Shown here one piece after another: positions 28,222 to 39,339 of a DNA stretch of 64,000 nt; position 1 is the first letter of the stretch, and every line of letters begins with the position of its first letter. Position numbers and translations under genes: made by a program. This DNA is from CAUZIB01 sp963578805. GTDB lineage: Bacteria > Acidobacteriota > Vicinamibacteria > Vicinamibacterales > UBA8438. Location: NCBI GenBank assembly GCA_963578805.1, contig CAUZDY010000007.1:36586-100585 (forward strand), in the 5' to 3' direction. The notes below the pieces were generated by a model. The model had not been told where the DNA came from. It searched no databases and saw only the letters and a list, made by a program, of their open reading frames with translations.

Positions 28222-28662
28222 ATGAAGACAAAGGTAGCGATTGTTGTAGTGGGTCTTGGATTCGTGCTGGGAGGGATGCTAGCAGCGCCGGCAATCGCCC
28301 ATCATGCGTTCTCGGCAGAGTTCGATGCCAACCGGCCGCTCCACATGACGGGTACCGTGGTAAAGATGGAGTGGATCAACCCGCATTCGTGGGTCCACGT
28401 CGAAGTTATGAACGACGACGGTAGCAAAACGGTGTGGATGGTCGAGGGTGGAACGCCGAACACGTTGTTCCGCAGAGGCTTCACTCAAGATTCGCTGGCG
28501 CCCGGTACGGAGATCGTGGTTGACGGCTACCAGGCGAAAGACGGATCGGACAAGATGAACGGACGCGACCTTACCTTCCCGGACGGTAGTAAGCTATTTC
28601 TGGGTTCGTCAGGAACGGGCGCTCCTACGGACGGCTCAGACGCAACTGAGCCTGGCCAGTAG
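28222..28662 (+). CDS. DUF6152 family secreted protein
   Basis: 146 residues, ATG at 28222 after AGGAGGCGAGG. After the signal peptide come AHHAFSAEFDANRP, a GTVVKMEWINPHSWVHVEV strand pair, WMVEGGTPNTLFRRGF and the PGTEIVVDGYQAKDG segment. These are diagnostic of DUF6152, a small OB-like exported family. The two adjacent His residues at the mature N-terminus could bind metal (inference). It is the last gene before a strong terminator. Confidence 0.85.
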   Translation: MKTKVAIVVVGLGFVLGGMLAAPAIAHHAFSAEFDANRPLHMTGTVVKMEWINPHSWVHVEVMNDDGSKTVWMVEGGTPNTLFRRGFTQDSLAPGTEIVVDGYQAKDGSDKMNGRDLTFPDGSKLFLGSSGTGAPTDGSDATEPGQ

Positions 28663-28701
28663 GAAAGACGGCAGCGCGTTTTTCTCGCGTTCAAGATGCT
28701 A

Positions 28702-28750
28702 GGGACCCTGTGTCGCCACTTTAGTGGAGGCGCCCAGGGTCCCTTTTTTT
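28702..28750 (+). terminator. Rho-independent terminator
   Basis: GGGACCCTG pairs with CAGGGTCCC around an inner GCCAC/GTGG hairpin and is followed by seven T residues. It ends the HPDL-type/DUF6152 operon. Confidence 0.92.
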
Positions 28751-28813
28751 GTATCCACGCCTTTGTGGCGAAGCCGTGGTATCAACCCCGTCTACATTTC
28801 TGGCAGGGTGTCG

Positions 28814-30583
28814 CTAGCGGAATGGCCAAAAAGTCGGTACAAGCATGACTGTCACCGCCACGACGATTATGGTCAGTGGGAAACCCAGGCGGGTGTAGTC
28901 GGTGAATCGGTAGCCACCCGGTCCATAGACCATAATGTTCGTCTGATAGGCTATCGGTGTCAGGAAGGACGCCGACGCCGCAATGGCGACCGCGATGGCG
29001 AACGGCCTTGGGTCAAGTCCAAGATCCGCCGCCGTCGACATGGCGATAGGGAATACGAGAACCGCTGCGGCGTTATTTGTGATTATGCTGATCAGCGCAA
29101 CCGTCGTCAGTACAATTCCAAACAGCGCGCCTTTCGCACCCCAACCCCCGAGCCCGGCGACAAGAAAGGCCGCCGCCAGCTCTGCGAGTCCAGAGGCCTG
29201 AAGGGCGGCACCCAAACCGAACGCACCGGCGATCACGAGAACCACGTCCAGATCGACCGCGTTTCTAGCTTCGGCCGGGGTCAGAATCCCACTGATGACC
29301 AGAGCAAAGGCCCCAAGCAGTGAGGCCTGGAGAACGGGTAGTGCACCAACAGAGGCACAGAGCACGACGCCCCCAACGACGATACCGACGACAGGCGCCT
29401 TCTTGGTTGCCGCGGGCGGCACGCCGCCGATCCGTGACACCAATAGGAATACACTGCTCTCACGCCAGCGGTCCCCAAAATCTGAGTCGGACAGAATAAG
29501 CAGTGTGTCGCCGACTTTGAGTTGCACGCCGCCAATTTTGGCATGCACCCGGCGTCCGGCACGGTGGATGGCGACGACAGCGGCTTGATACCGGCTGCGA
29601 AAGCTTGCTTCCTTGAGCGTTTGGCCCACGAGCGGTGAGGTTGGTCCGAGCACAGCTTCAAAGAATGTGTGGCGAGTTGTATCGAACTCCGCCACGTGTT
29701 GCTGTTCACTAGAAACTAACCCCGCTGCGTTCTGAATATCGACAACCATGTCTGCTCGCCCGACAAACGTGAGCACGTCGTCTCCTCTCAGGATGGTGTC
29801 TGGAGCGACCGGTGCAATTACGTCTCTCGCGCGATCAAGCTCGACGAGGAACACGCCCTGAAGGTGTCGAAGATGAGCGTCTTTGACCGTTTGGCCATCT
29901 AGGGACCCCCCTCTGAGCACGATCATCCTGACCACAAATTCGCGATATCCATCACTCAAGTCGGCGCGTGCAGGACGGCGTTCCGGTAACCGCGGGCCCA
30001 ACACCAGCAAAGAACCGATTCCCAGTAGGGCGACCGGGAGTCCGATTGGCGCGAGTTCAAACATGCTCAGCGGCATTGCACCATGCTCTGTCAACAGGCC
30101 GGACACCACCAGATTTGTTGATGATCCGATCAGGGTGATCATTCCTCCGAAAATGGCCGCAAACGATAACGGCATCAGGTATCTCGACGGCGAGTGGCCG
30201 TTTCGTTCGGCCCAATTCGTCACTTGAGGTAAAAGCATCGCAACGATAGGAGTGTTGTTGAGAAAGGCTGAGGCGACGGCCGTGGGCGCCAGAAGTCTGG
30301 CGAGCGCCCAGCGGTGGCTCGTACCTGCGCCTAAGGTCGTCGTCACAAACGGCTGCAGCGCTCGGGTTTTCTGAACCGCCCGGGACAGGACATAGAGGGC
30401 GGCGACGGTAATGGGTGCAGGGTTCGAAAAACCACCGAAGGCTTGGATCGGTGTGACGACCCCGGCGACGAGAAGGACCACAACCGTACCCATTACGGCG
30501 ACGGCCGGAGGGGCGACGTCCCGAGCAAGGGTGATCACCATGCACCCAATTACGATGAGCGTAAACCACGATTCCCAAGTCAT
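28814..30583 (-). CDS. SLC13-family (DASS) permease with two RCK_C (TrkA-C) domains
   Basis: 589 residues. There are two hydrophobic halves, each with a helix-hairpin signature: SAFLNNTPIVAMLLP and LIGSSTNLVVSG in the first, and SIITNNAAAVLVFP and SFLTPIAYQTNIMVYGPGGY in the second. Between them (about 210-375) lie two soluble RCK_C domains (GQTVKDAHLRHLQGVFLVEL and GQTLKEASFRSRYQAAVVAIHR). The family carries dicarboxylates, sulfate or similar anions with sodium. The RCK_C type is often annotated for sulfate or unknown anions; the substrate cannot be fixed. Confidence 0.9.
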   Translation of the reverse strand: MTWESWFTLIVIGCMVITLARDVAPPAVAVMGTVVVLLVAGVVTPIQAFGGFSNPAPITVAALYVLSRAVQKTRALQPFVTTTLGAGTSHRWALARLLAPTAVASAFLNNTPIVAMLLPQVTNWAERNGHSPSRYLMPLSFAAIFGGMITLIGSSTNLVVSGLLTEHGAMPLSMFELAPIGLPVALLGIGSLLVLGPRLPERRPARADLSDGYREFVVRMIVLRGGSLDGQTVKDAHLRHLQGVFLVELDRARDVIAPVAPDTILRGDDVLTFVGRADMVVDIQNAAGLVSSEQQHVAEFDTTRHTFFEAVLGPTSPLVGQTLKEASFRSRYQAAVVAIHRAGRRVHAKIGGVQLKVGDTLLILSDSDFGDRWRESSVFLLVSRIGGVPPAATKKAPVVGIVVGGVVLCASVGALPVLQASLLGAFALVISGILTPAEARNAVDLDVVLVIAGAFGLGAALQASGLAELAAAFLVAGLGGWGAKGALFGIVLTTVALISIITNNAAAVLVFPIAMSTAADLGLDPRPFAIAVAIAASASFLTPIAYQTNIMVYGPGGYRFTDYTRLGFPLTIIVVAVTVMLVPTFWPFR

Positions 30584-30813
30584 ATGTGTTCACTCTAGCA
30601 GTACGAATGCGTCTTCCTCGGTTGTCCTAAACTGTCGCAGGAGACGAGCGTCGAGACGGAAACGAGCGAACACTAACGTTGGGATATATCGAACACAAGA
30701 GAACGGTTGGAGTTGTTTCTGACAGAGAGACGGGGTCGGCGACCATCCGGCAAACGGTAATAAGTTAGTTGGCACGCCACTTTATGTGGAACGATGCCTG
30801 ACAGCGCATTACC

Positions 30814-31345
30814 ATGTCAGTCGCTCAAGCATTCAAAGCGGACCAGATGTCGCCTGAAAGTTTTCGGCCAGGAAGAAATTTCGCCACGAGGTATGCCGGG
30901 GAACATGTCGCTGGTACGGAGTTTGTTATTGGCGCTCTGTTCGTCGCGTGGGGTGTGTGAACTCGCGACATCTTGTACGGATTACTGATCGGAAAGTTGC
31001 TCGCGGTGTTGACCTGGAGTCTGGTGACAGTTCAGATCGCCGTCGAAGCTTGTCTGACCCTGTATGCGTATCTCGAGAAAATTGCCAGGTCTGGAACGAT
31101 TCAGATTTACAGCGTGGCGAACGGGGCACTGTTTTCTATCCTGGCGGGATCGATGATCACTGTGCCCGCATCGGCGGTAAGAGTCCTTTTCGATATTCCA
31201 CGGCAGGTGAACTGGTATCCGACGGATTGAAGCTTCGTGCTGGTAGCTCTACTTGTTGGCGCGGTCGTCGTAACAATTGCCACCGCAACGAATGCCTCGA
31301 ACATTTGCAGCAGTCGTTAGCTTCGCCGTTTTTTCAGCCAGCCGA
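30814..31345 (+). pseudogene. NCS1-family purine/cytosine permease relic
   Basis: From the ATG at 30814 one frame reads through a TGA at 30958 and another at 31228: GEHVAGTEFVIGALFVAWGV, stop, TRDILYGLLIGKLLAVLTW ... LTLYAYLEKIA ... SVANGALFSILAGSMIT ... VRVLFDIPRQVNWYPTD, stop, SFVLVALLVGAVVVTIAT. Near 31290 the frame shifts to FAAVVSFAVFSASRVLG. Conserved N-terminal transmembrane helices of nucleobase:cation symporters are recognisable. About 170 of 450 or more residues remain. The 30584-30813 part of the spacer has no clear gene. Confidence 0.8.
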
Positions 31346-31395
31346 GTACTTGGTTCCAACTCTGAACGCTTAGGGACGGGTCGTTTGTGGGTGGG

Positions 31396-33039
31396 TCAAT
31401 TATCAAGTGCAAAGGTGTACACGACGTTACCGGATGGCATCGTCACGTATTGTCGGCCATCGACCGCGTAGGTCATAGGCGAGGCGTTCATGCGCCCGCC
31501 GAGCGCGATGTGCCAGAGCTCTTCTCCGGTGGTAGCATCGAGGGCGTAAAGATATCCGTCGACGCTGCCACTGAAGACAAGGTCACCGGCGGTTGCAAGC
31601 ACACCCGCTCGGGAGCGGGCCTTGATGGGAAACTCCCAGCGGATGTCACCGGTCGCGGGGTCGATCGCACGGATCGCGCTTACGTAGTTGTCGATCGGGA
31701 GTGGCGCGTCGGTACCGCCCCCAGTGAATCGGTCGCCCGCGGTGTAGTCCTCGTCTCGGATGAAGAACTTCGCCTCGCCGTCGAACGCGTTGACATAGAG
31801 TAGGCCGGTGTGCGGGCTAAAGGCCGGCGACCACCAGTTGGTGGCGCCACCCGCGGTTGGCGCTACGAGGGTGCCTTCGGTGCTCGGGAATGTATCGGGT
31901 CGACGAATTGGACGGCCGTTCTCGTCTAAGCCTTCAGCCCAGGTTTGCCGAGCGAACGGTTTCCCCACGAGGAATTCACCAGTCTCCCGGTCCAGTGTGT
32001 AATAGAAGGCGTTTCGATTGGCCCACAGCATCGCCTTGCGCGAGGCGCCGTCGACTTCAATATCGGCCAACACCGGAATCTGAATAGCGTCCCAGTCGTG
32101 GACGTCGTGAGGCGTGAACTGGAAGTACCAGGACATCTCACCACTGTCGCCATCCAGCGCAATTACGGAGTCGGCATATAAATTGTCACCGCCTCGGACA
32201 TCGCCGTTGTAGTCCGGCCCTGGGTTGCCAGTACCCCAGTAGATAAGGTCGAGCTCTGGATCGTACGACCCGGTAATCCATGTCGGGGATCCACCCGTCC
32301 GCCAGGAATCACCGGCCCACGAGCGATTGTCTGGATGGTCTGGACCGGGAATCGTGTAGGTTCTCCATTCACGAGTTCCGGTCTTGGCGTCATACGCATC
32401 GAGGAAGCCACGGATTCCGAACTCGCCGCCTGCGATACCGGTAATGACCTTGTCCTTGACTATCAGCGGCGCGGCGGTCTTGCTATATCCCTCCCGGTGG
32501 TCGGCCACTTCGGTATTCCAGAGCAGACTTCCTGATCGGGCGTCGACGCCTACGATCTGTGCATCGAGCGTGCTCATGTAAAGCGTCTCGTTAAGGATGG
32601 CGACACCGCGGTTGTTTCGTCCGCAGCAGATACGGAGGTCATCTGGTAATTCGTGCTCGTATCGCCAGTACGGACGACCACTGGCAGCATCAACTGCGGT
32701 CACGTTGCTTGGTGATTCCGTGATGAACATGACACCGTCGACGACCAGAGGAGTCGTCTCGTTGCGGTCGAGCTGTGGTATATGGTGAGCCCACACGAGT
32801 TTGAGACCGGCAACGTTGCTGGTGTCGATCTGGTCGAGTCGGCTGAAGCGCTGACTGTTAAACGTGCCGGAGTACATCAGCCAGTTGTGAGGCTCGTCGG
32901 CCGCGTTGACAAGCCGCTCCCAGGTAACCGGCGAAAACAGCGGCATCCCAGCCCCCGCGACCGATGCTGGCTCCTGTGCCAGAGTCAAGTGGACAGACGC
33001 GATCACGGCAAGCAGAGTGGTGACTCGAGTCAGTGTCAT
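31396..33039 (-). CDS. PQQ-dependent alcohol dehydrogenase (quinoprotein)
   Basis: 547 residues with a signal peptide. The mature start NWLMYSGTFNSQRFS is typical of the family. The adjacent Cys pair that stacks on PQQ is in LRICCGRNNRG, the active-site Asp region is HDVHDWDAIQIPVL, and several propeller W-motifs follow (AIDPATGDIRW, ALDATTGEELW). It probably oxidises alcohols in the periplasm. It overlaps by four bases with the upstream diheme cytochrome gene, which is the natural electron acceptor; the two form a tight operon. It has all the active-site marks expected of a working enzyme. Confidence 0.93.
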   Translation of the reverse strand: MTLTRVTTLLAVIASVHLTLAQEPASVAGAGMPLFSPVTWERLVNAADEPHNWLMYSGTFNSQRFSRLDQIDTSNVAGLKLVWAHHIPQLDRNETTPLVVDGVMFITESPSNVTAVDAASGRPYWRYEHELPDDLRICCGRNNRGVAILNETLYMSTLDAQIVGVDARSGSLLWNTEVADHREGYSKTAAPLIVKDKVITGIAGGEFGIRGFLDAYDAKTGTREWRTYTIPGPDHPDNRSWAGDSWRTGGSPTWITGSYDPELDLIYWGTGNPGPDYNGDVRGGDNLYADSVIALDGDSGEMSWYFQFTPHDVHDWDAIQIPVLADIEVDGASRKAMLWANRNAFYYTLDRETGEFLVGKPFARQTWAEGLDENGRPIRRPDTFPSTEGTLVAPTAGGATNWWSPAFSPHTGLLYVNAFDGEAKFFIRDEDYTAGDRFTGGGTDAPLPIDNYVSAIRAIDPATGDIRWEFPIKARSRAGVLATAGDLVFSGSVDGYLYALDATTGEELWHIALGGRMNASPMTYAVDGRQYVTMPSGNVVYTFALDN

Positions 33040-33851
33040 GGCTTCCGGCGAAGCGTCAAGAGATAGGAGACCAGGTCGTTCTCTTCTTGGGTAGTGAGTG
33101 AAGCGTACGCTGGCATGGTCGAGCTCTTGTCGCGTTCGAATGATCGGATTTGAGATTTTGAAAATGACCGCAGACGCTCCTGTTCATCCATGAGGCGGAA
33201 CGAGAACGAATCTTCGTGCATTCGAAGGCCCCGGACGACCGAGCCATCCTCGCGGGTGACCGCGACAGTCCACCATCGCGGGTCGACTTCCGCGTTGGGA
33301 GCGCTCAGGTCTGACCGGAGTTCGGTCAGTAAGCGTCGCTCTCCGACCTCAGACAGGTCGGGTCCGAGACGTCCGCCTTCGCCGCTCACGATGTGACATC
33401 GGACGCAGTCACCCTTGCCTTGAAACAGCTGTTGCCCGGCGGTCGCCGAACCGGGGAGTTCGGCTCGTATGTTGGCCGGGCTGAGTGAGTTGAGGTACGT
33501 GATGACCTGCCACACGGCCTGATCTGGCGAATCGCGGTTGATCCCAATCATGGCGGTTCCCCGGATGCCCTCCCGGATGACGCGAAAGAGACCAGCGTTG
33601 CTGCTGGCGGTCCTAAAGCGTCCGGTCGTGAGGTCTGGTCCGCCAGACTCTGGGTTACCCGTGGCGGTGAGGCCATGGCAGTTACTACACTGGGCTTCGT
33701 AGTGCCGCTGACCCATTCGGGCATCGACCCGGCCACTGAACGGATTTTCGGCTTCTTGTGCGCCGACCCGCGCGCCCCAGAGAGTGAGGCCAAGCAGCAG
33801 TGTCGCAACGATCGGTAGCATCCCCACTCCGAGCGGATTCCGGTCGCGCAT
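33036..33851 (-). CDS. Diheme cytochrome c, partner of the PQQ dehydrogenase
   Basis: 271 residues from the ATG at 33851, preceded by AAGGGG; the longer frame to 33872 is less likely. A signal peptide ends near GAQ. Two heme sites, CSNCH and CVRCH, lie in consecutive class I domains, with TGNPESGGPDL near the first Met-side region. A C-terminal segment (WWTVAVTREDGSVVRGLRMHEDSF) resembles the DUF1080/heme-binding tail of planctomycete-type cytochromes. It should accept electrons from the quinoprotein translated immediately after it. Confidence 0.9.
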   Translation of the reverse strand: MRDRNPLGVGMLPIVATLLLGLTLWGARVGAQEAENPFSGRVDARMGQRHYEAQCSNCHGLTATGNPESGGPDLTTGRFRTASSNAGLFRVIREGIRGTAMIGINRDSPDQAVWQVITYLNSLSPANIRAELPGSATAGQQLFQGKGDCVRCHIVSGEGGRLGPDLSEVGERRLLTELRSDLSAPNAEVDPRWWTVAVTREDGSVVRGLRMHEDSFSFRLMDEQERLRSFSKSQIRSFERDKSSTMPAYASLTTQEENDLVSYLLTLRRKP

Positions 33852-34019
33852 AATGTTCCCCTTTCGAATCACTTTGAAACCATTGCGCCGACCCAGTCTA
33901 CCTAGGACGGAAAGCTGCCACGGTCACCGACGTGTGAATTCGTCCCACAGCTGATCTGTAACTCCCGACCGTCAGCCGATGCTACCACTGGTACGGTCTA
34001 GCCTGTCAACCCGATCTTT

Positions 34020-34545
34020 TGGGCCGAGAGCGATGCTTTCGTTACGCTGGCTTCGATAAGTCTTGAACCGTCGTAAAAGAGTGTCCGCGCAGTGTTTTCG
34101 GTTGCCCGTCGCCGGACCATTGCCTCTGCGTCGCCAGCCTCTCAAAATTTGTAAGGGGTCCGAGACATCGTCTTCTGATTGCTCATCGAGAAGTCCCGCA
34201 CGGGTGAACAGACTCACGAGTCTGGTTGCGGTAGCAGTCACGGTGGCGACGACAGGCGTGCCCATGAAGGGACCCAAGTATTGTGGAGATATCTCGATTC
34301 AGTAGGCTGGTGAGGCCCCGGGCTTGGCAGAACCTGGGGTGATCAAGGCTCCGTCGCAACAGCAGAAAATTGGCGGTGATACCGAGGGCGACGTATCGGC
34401 GCGGGACGTCCGCCACCCGGCCGATAGCAAGGTCGAGTTGATATCTAAGCAGATGGCGACTCTGTCGACGGCCGGCTCACGGCATGTGTAGATCACGCGA
34501 CGGACGATTTCACCGCGGTTGGCAATGACGAGACGGTGGAGTGAA
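34020..34545 (-). pseudogene. Relic of biotin carboxylase subunit (MccA/AccC-like)
   Basis: Just after the mccB stop, the minus strand reads HRLVIANRGEIVRRVIYTCR, the unmistakable N-terminus of biotin carboxylases. It then jumps to a different frame with RRYVALGITANFLLLRRSLDHPRF (the end of the carboxylase domain) and, after another shift, GLLDEQSEDDVSDPLQILRGWRR, matching the 'DPW-x-x-L-x-GWR' segment before the biotinyl domain. The ATP-grasp core is deleted and no biotinyl MKM motif is left. The 33852-34020 stretch holds nothing recognisable. Confidence 0.8.
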
Positions 34546-34556
34546 ATAGGGTCATG

Positions 34557-36164
<1,608 letters not shown>

Positions 36165-36189
36165 GGATGGAACGCGTGCCGCTATCGTC

Positions 36190-36780
36190 TGGCGGTGGAG
36201 CCGGCGGGCTGCGGATTCGATTCGTGATGGTGACCCGCTGAATCTCGCGCGTGCCTTTATTGATCGTCAAGAGCTTAGCATCGCTGGAGTACTTCTCTGC
36301 CGGATAGTTCTTGATGAACGTGTAAACTGCGTAAATCCGAATGCGCTCGTCTCCGGTCAAAATAGTCATCTCGCTGGTGACCGGCTTCGTCAGCGAAGAC
36401 TACAGCATGAGCGTTTCCCTGCAGTCCTTGAGTTGAACCGCTTGACGGGTCAGCAGGCAGGTGGTATCGATTTGAGTTGAGGAATCAGCAGGTTTCCGCT
36501 GAATGGCCTAAAACGACGCGATATAAGTTGTTAGTGACGAAGACCTTAGATACGTTGAGCACTCGATGCCCGGTGGCGGGGGTGTCGGCCGCATCATTTC
36601 CGAACGCAGTTTCTTGCAGTCCGCAGGATCCAATCTGTTCACCACGAGCCAGCCGCGGCAGAAAGAGCAAGCGCGAAGCAAACTCGGACGTTTTCGATAG
36701 TCGAGGGCTTCATGGGCGCGCTGCCGGGTTCCTCGGCAACCTAAATGCCCACCAGTGCCAGAGAGCAAGAGCCGGAATGA
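36190..36780 (-). pseudogene. Acyl-CoA dehydrogenase relic (possibly isovaleryl-CoA dehydrogenase)
   Basis: Two parts are visible upstream of mccB on the same strand. At about 36485-36670 the frame reads FLPRLARGEQIGSCGLQE and later VLNVSKVFVTNN, the FAD/substrate-binding middle domain. At about 36200-36470 it reads LTRQAVQLKD, an in-frame TAG, YTFIKNYPAEKYSSDAKLLT and GTREIQRVTITNRI, the C-terminal helix with the GTxEIQR signature. A segment before 36680 (GHLGCRGTRQRAHEA) may be the N-terminal domain. Internal deletions and stops rule out function. Confidence 0.75.
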
Positions 36781-37223
36781 TCTTGAGGGGTAAATACTGT
36801 GCCTCGTTTCACCGATACCGATGTGGCCGCATCTCTGCTTGCGTGAACCCTAGGATGAAGACTTTGAGAATCTGTTGGTCCTGATTCAGTGTGAAATATA
36901 TAGCTCAATTCACAGAGGAGTTCTTGGCCGGTCGCTGAGACCCATTAGGATAATTACTCTCCATACTATTATTAATGGTGTGATACATACGGCGGCTGAA
37001 AAAAAACGGCGACAGGGCGATATCGACTCGGTCCTTCTAAAGAGAGTGACGCGACAATGCCGCCATCTGATAACCTAATCAGGAATCGATGCGAGGCTTT
37101 CTTCTGTAGTCGGTCGAGCATGCTAGCACTTGGTTTAGCCAAGACCGCCCGCTCCTTCTCGTCATCTCTACGTTACTTGATACGTCGGCCCGGTTGTGCG
37201 GCGGTCATTTGCGGAACTGTGTG
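36781..37223. other. Spacer with no gene seen
   Basis: This AT-richer spacer, between divergent catabolic units, includes an A-run near 37000. I recognise no coding relic, RNA or clear promoter. Confidence 0.4.
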
Positions 37224-39332
37224 ATGATGTCGCAGACCGAGCATCCCGTAGACATCAGCGTCACCGATCTTACTCGGCTCTACCGGGGGATGTTTCTCTC
37301 GCGGCGGGTCGATGAGCGACAACGGGCGCTGAAGCGCCAGCAGAAGACTTTCTTTCAGCTGAGCTGTGCGGGTCACGAGGCAGTCCTCGCGGCGGCGGGC
37401 CTTGTGCTTAAACCAGGGATTGACTGGGTTTATCCGTACTACCGAGACCAGGCCCTTTGTCTGACCCTCGGCATGACGACAGTGGATGTCCTTCTCGAGG
37501 CCGCGGGCTCAGGTGCCGCGCCTTTCTCCGGGGGACGTCAGATGCCAAACCACTGGGGCAGCCGTCGCTTGCACATCGCGTCGCGGTCGTCAACGACCGG
37601 TATGCACTTCTTGCATGCGGTCGGGTGTGCGGAGGCCACGACGTATTTCGTGGGTCACCCCGGAGTGGCGGCCAACCACAATCTGGAGTACCACCAGTCG
37701 GAGATTACCTGTGTACTGTCCGGTGAAGGGTCGACAAGCGAAGGTGAGTTCTGGGAGGCGATCAGCGCGGCGTCGGCAGGCGAGCTACCGGTGTTGTTTG
37801 TGATCGAAGACAACGGGTATGCGATCAGCGTCCCGGTCGACATCCAGACGCCGGGAGGGAACATCTCGAGACTGGTTGAGAATTTTCCACATCTACTCGT
37901 TCAAACGTGCGATGGCACAGACCCTGTGGCCAGTTACCGGGTCCTTGCGGCCGCCGCCGATCACTGTCGGTCTGGCCACGGTCCAGCTTTAGTACACGCG
38001 CACGTGCTGCGGCTTCACTCGCATTCGGACTCGGACGACGACGGCGCGTATCGTCCAGATCCAGAGCGCGAGGCTGACCTCGCGCGCGATCCTGTGCCCA
38101 GGTTCCGCGAATTCTTGCTTGACGAGGAGTTCGTGAGCGAGGCCGCGCTTGGTCAGCTTGAGCAGGAAGTCGAGGATGAGGTGTCGAGCGCCGCTGCGGC
38201 GGCCGCGGCCGCGGCGCCACCCGATCCAACAAGTACGCTGTCATTCGTGTACTCAGATACCGATCCAACTAACTCAGACTTCTCTCGAGCCCCGGAGAGC
38301 GGCGGCTCGCCCCAGACGATGATCGAATTAATCAATCGCTGTTTGAGTGACGAACTCAGTCGTGACGATCGAGTCGTGGTGTTTGGCGAGGACGTTGCCG
38401 ATGTGAGTAGAGAGGACCTTCTGAATGACCTAAAGGGCAAAGGAGGTGTCTTCAAGGCAACTGCAGGACTCCAACGGGCGTACGGGAGCGACCGCGTGTG
38501 GAATACGCCGATCGCCGAGGCCGGGATTGTCGGTCGGGCAATAGGGATGGCGCTGCGCGGACTAAAGCCGGTTGTCGAGATTCAATTCTTCGACTATATC
38601 TGGCCGGCGATGATGCAGATTCGCAACGAATTGGCGAACATGCGGTGGAGGTCGAACGGCCAGTTTGTTTGTCCATTGGTAATCCGAGCCCCGATCGGTG
38701 GCTACCTGCGCGGCGGTGGTATCTACCACAGTCAGTCCGGTGAGGTGGCCTTTACACACATCCCTGGACTTCGCGTCGTGATGCCGTCCAGCGCGCTCGA
38801 TGCGAGTGGACTGTTACGCACGGCCATTCGCGGCGACGACCCGGTCTTATTTCTCGAGCCGAAGCATTTATATCGGCAGGTTCACAATCGAGCACCATAT
38901 CCAGGTCCGGAGCACATGATTCCGTTTGGAAGGGCGAACGTCGTTCGTGACGGACGTGACCTTACGATAGTGACATATGGCTCGACGGTTACTCGTTCGG
39001 TCCAGGCCGCCGAACGTTTAGCAAAAGAGGATCAGATTTCGGTTGAGGTTATCGACCTCCGGTCTTTGAGTCCCTACGATTGGCCGGCAATTGAACGGTC
39101 AGTAGAAAAGACGAACCGCGTGCTCGTGGTTCACGAAGACTGGGTTAGCTGGGGCTATGGTGCCGAAATCGCGGCCCGCATCGCCGATGAGCTCTTTTCC
39201 TCGCTCGACGCTCCGGTGCGCCGCCTTGCCGCGCAGGACACGTTCTGCGCGTACAGTCCGGTGCTTGAAGATGCGATCTTGCCACAAGCGTCTAATATCG
39301 TCACCGACGTGCGGAACCTCATGGCGTTCTGA
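37224..39332 (+). CDS. Branched-chain 2-oxoacid dehydrogenase-type E1, alpha and beta subunits fused
   Basis: 702 residues. The alpha half (about 1-310) carries the thiamine-diphosphate motif GEGSTSEGEFWEA ... EDNGYAIS and the N-terminal QLSCAGHEAV. An Ala-rich linker (AAAAAAAAAPPDPTS) follows. The beta half (about 365-702) has VVFGEDVADV, TPIAEAGIVGRAIGMA, EIQFFDYIWPAMMQ and VHEDWVSWGYGAEIAA. The family decarboxylates 2-oxoacids to acyl-dihydrolipoyl-E2. Fused E1 proteins of this type occur in several phyla. Its neighbours (MccB, dehydrogenase and carboxylase relics) point to branched-chain amino acid degradation. No E2 or E3 lies nearby. ATG at 37224 or 37227; weak ribosome-binding site. 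Confidence 0.9.
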   Translation: MMSQTEHPVDISVTDLTRLYRGMFLSRRVDERQRALKRQQKTFFQLSCAGHEAVLAAAGLVLKPGIDWVYPYYRDQALCLTLGMTTVDVLLEAAGSGAAPFSGGRQMPNHWGSRRLHIASRSSTTGMHFLHAVGCAEATTYFVGHPGVAANHNLEYHQSEITCVLSGEGSTSEGEFWEAISAASAGELPVLFVIEDNGYAISVPVDIQTPGGNISRLVENFPHLLVQTCDGTDPVASYRVLAAAADHCRSGHGPALVHAHVLRLHSHSDSDDDGAYRPDPEREADLARDPVPRFREFLLDEEFVSEAALGQLEQEVEDEVSSAAAAAAAAAPPDPTSTLSFVYSDTDPTNSDFSRAPESGGSPQTMIELINRCLSDELSRDDRVVVFGEDVADVSREDLLNDLKGKGGVFKATAGLQRAYGSDRVWNTPIAEAGIVGRAIGMALRGLKPVVEIQFFDYIWPAMMQIRNELANMRWRSNGQFVCPLVIRAPIGGYLRGGGIYHSQSGEVAFTHIPGLRVVMPSSALDASGLLRTAIRGDDPVLFLEPKHLYRQVHNRAPYPGPEHMIPFGRANVVRDGRDLTIVTYGSTVTRSVQAAERLAKEDQISVEVIDLRSLSPYDWPAIERSVEKTNRVLVVHEDWVSWGYGAEIAARIADELFSSLDAPVRRLAAQDTFCAYSPVLEDAILPQASNIVTDVRNLMAF

Positions 39333-39339
39333 GTCATCG

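Noticed and set aside
30590..30775. A 61-codon minus-strand frame upstream of the SLC13 permease, ending in LLRQFRTTEEDAFVLLE
   Set aside because: It looks protein-like but has no ribosome-binding site and I cannot place it in a family. It could be a relic; support is too weak to list.
30958..31230. Selenocysteine or other recoding at the two TGA codons of the NCS1 frame
   Set aside because: These transporters are not selenoproteins, no hairpin stands out after either TGA, and the gene is also frameshifted and truncated, so decay explains it.
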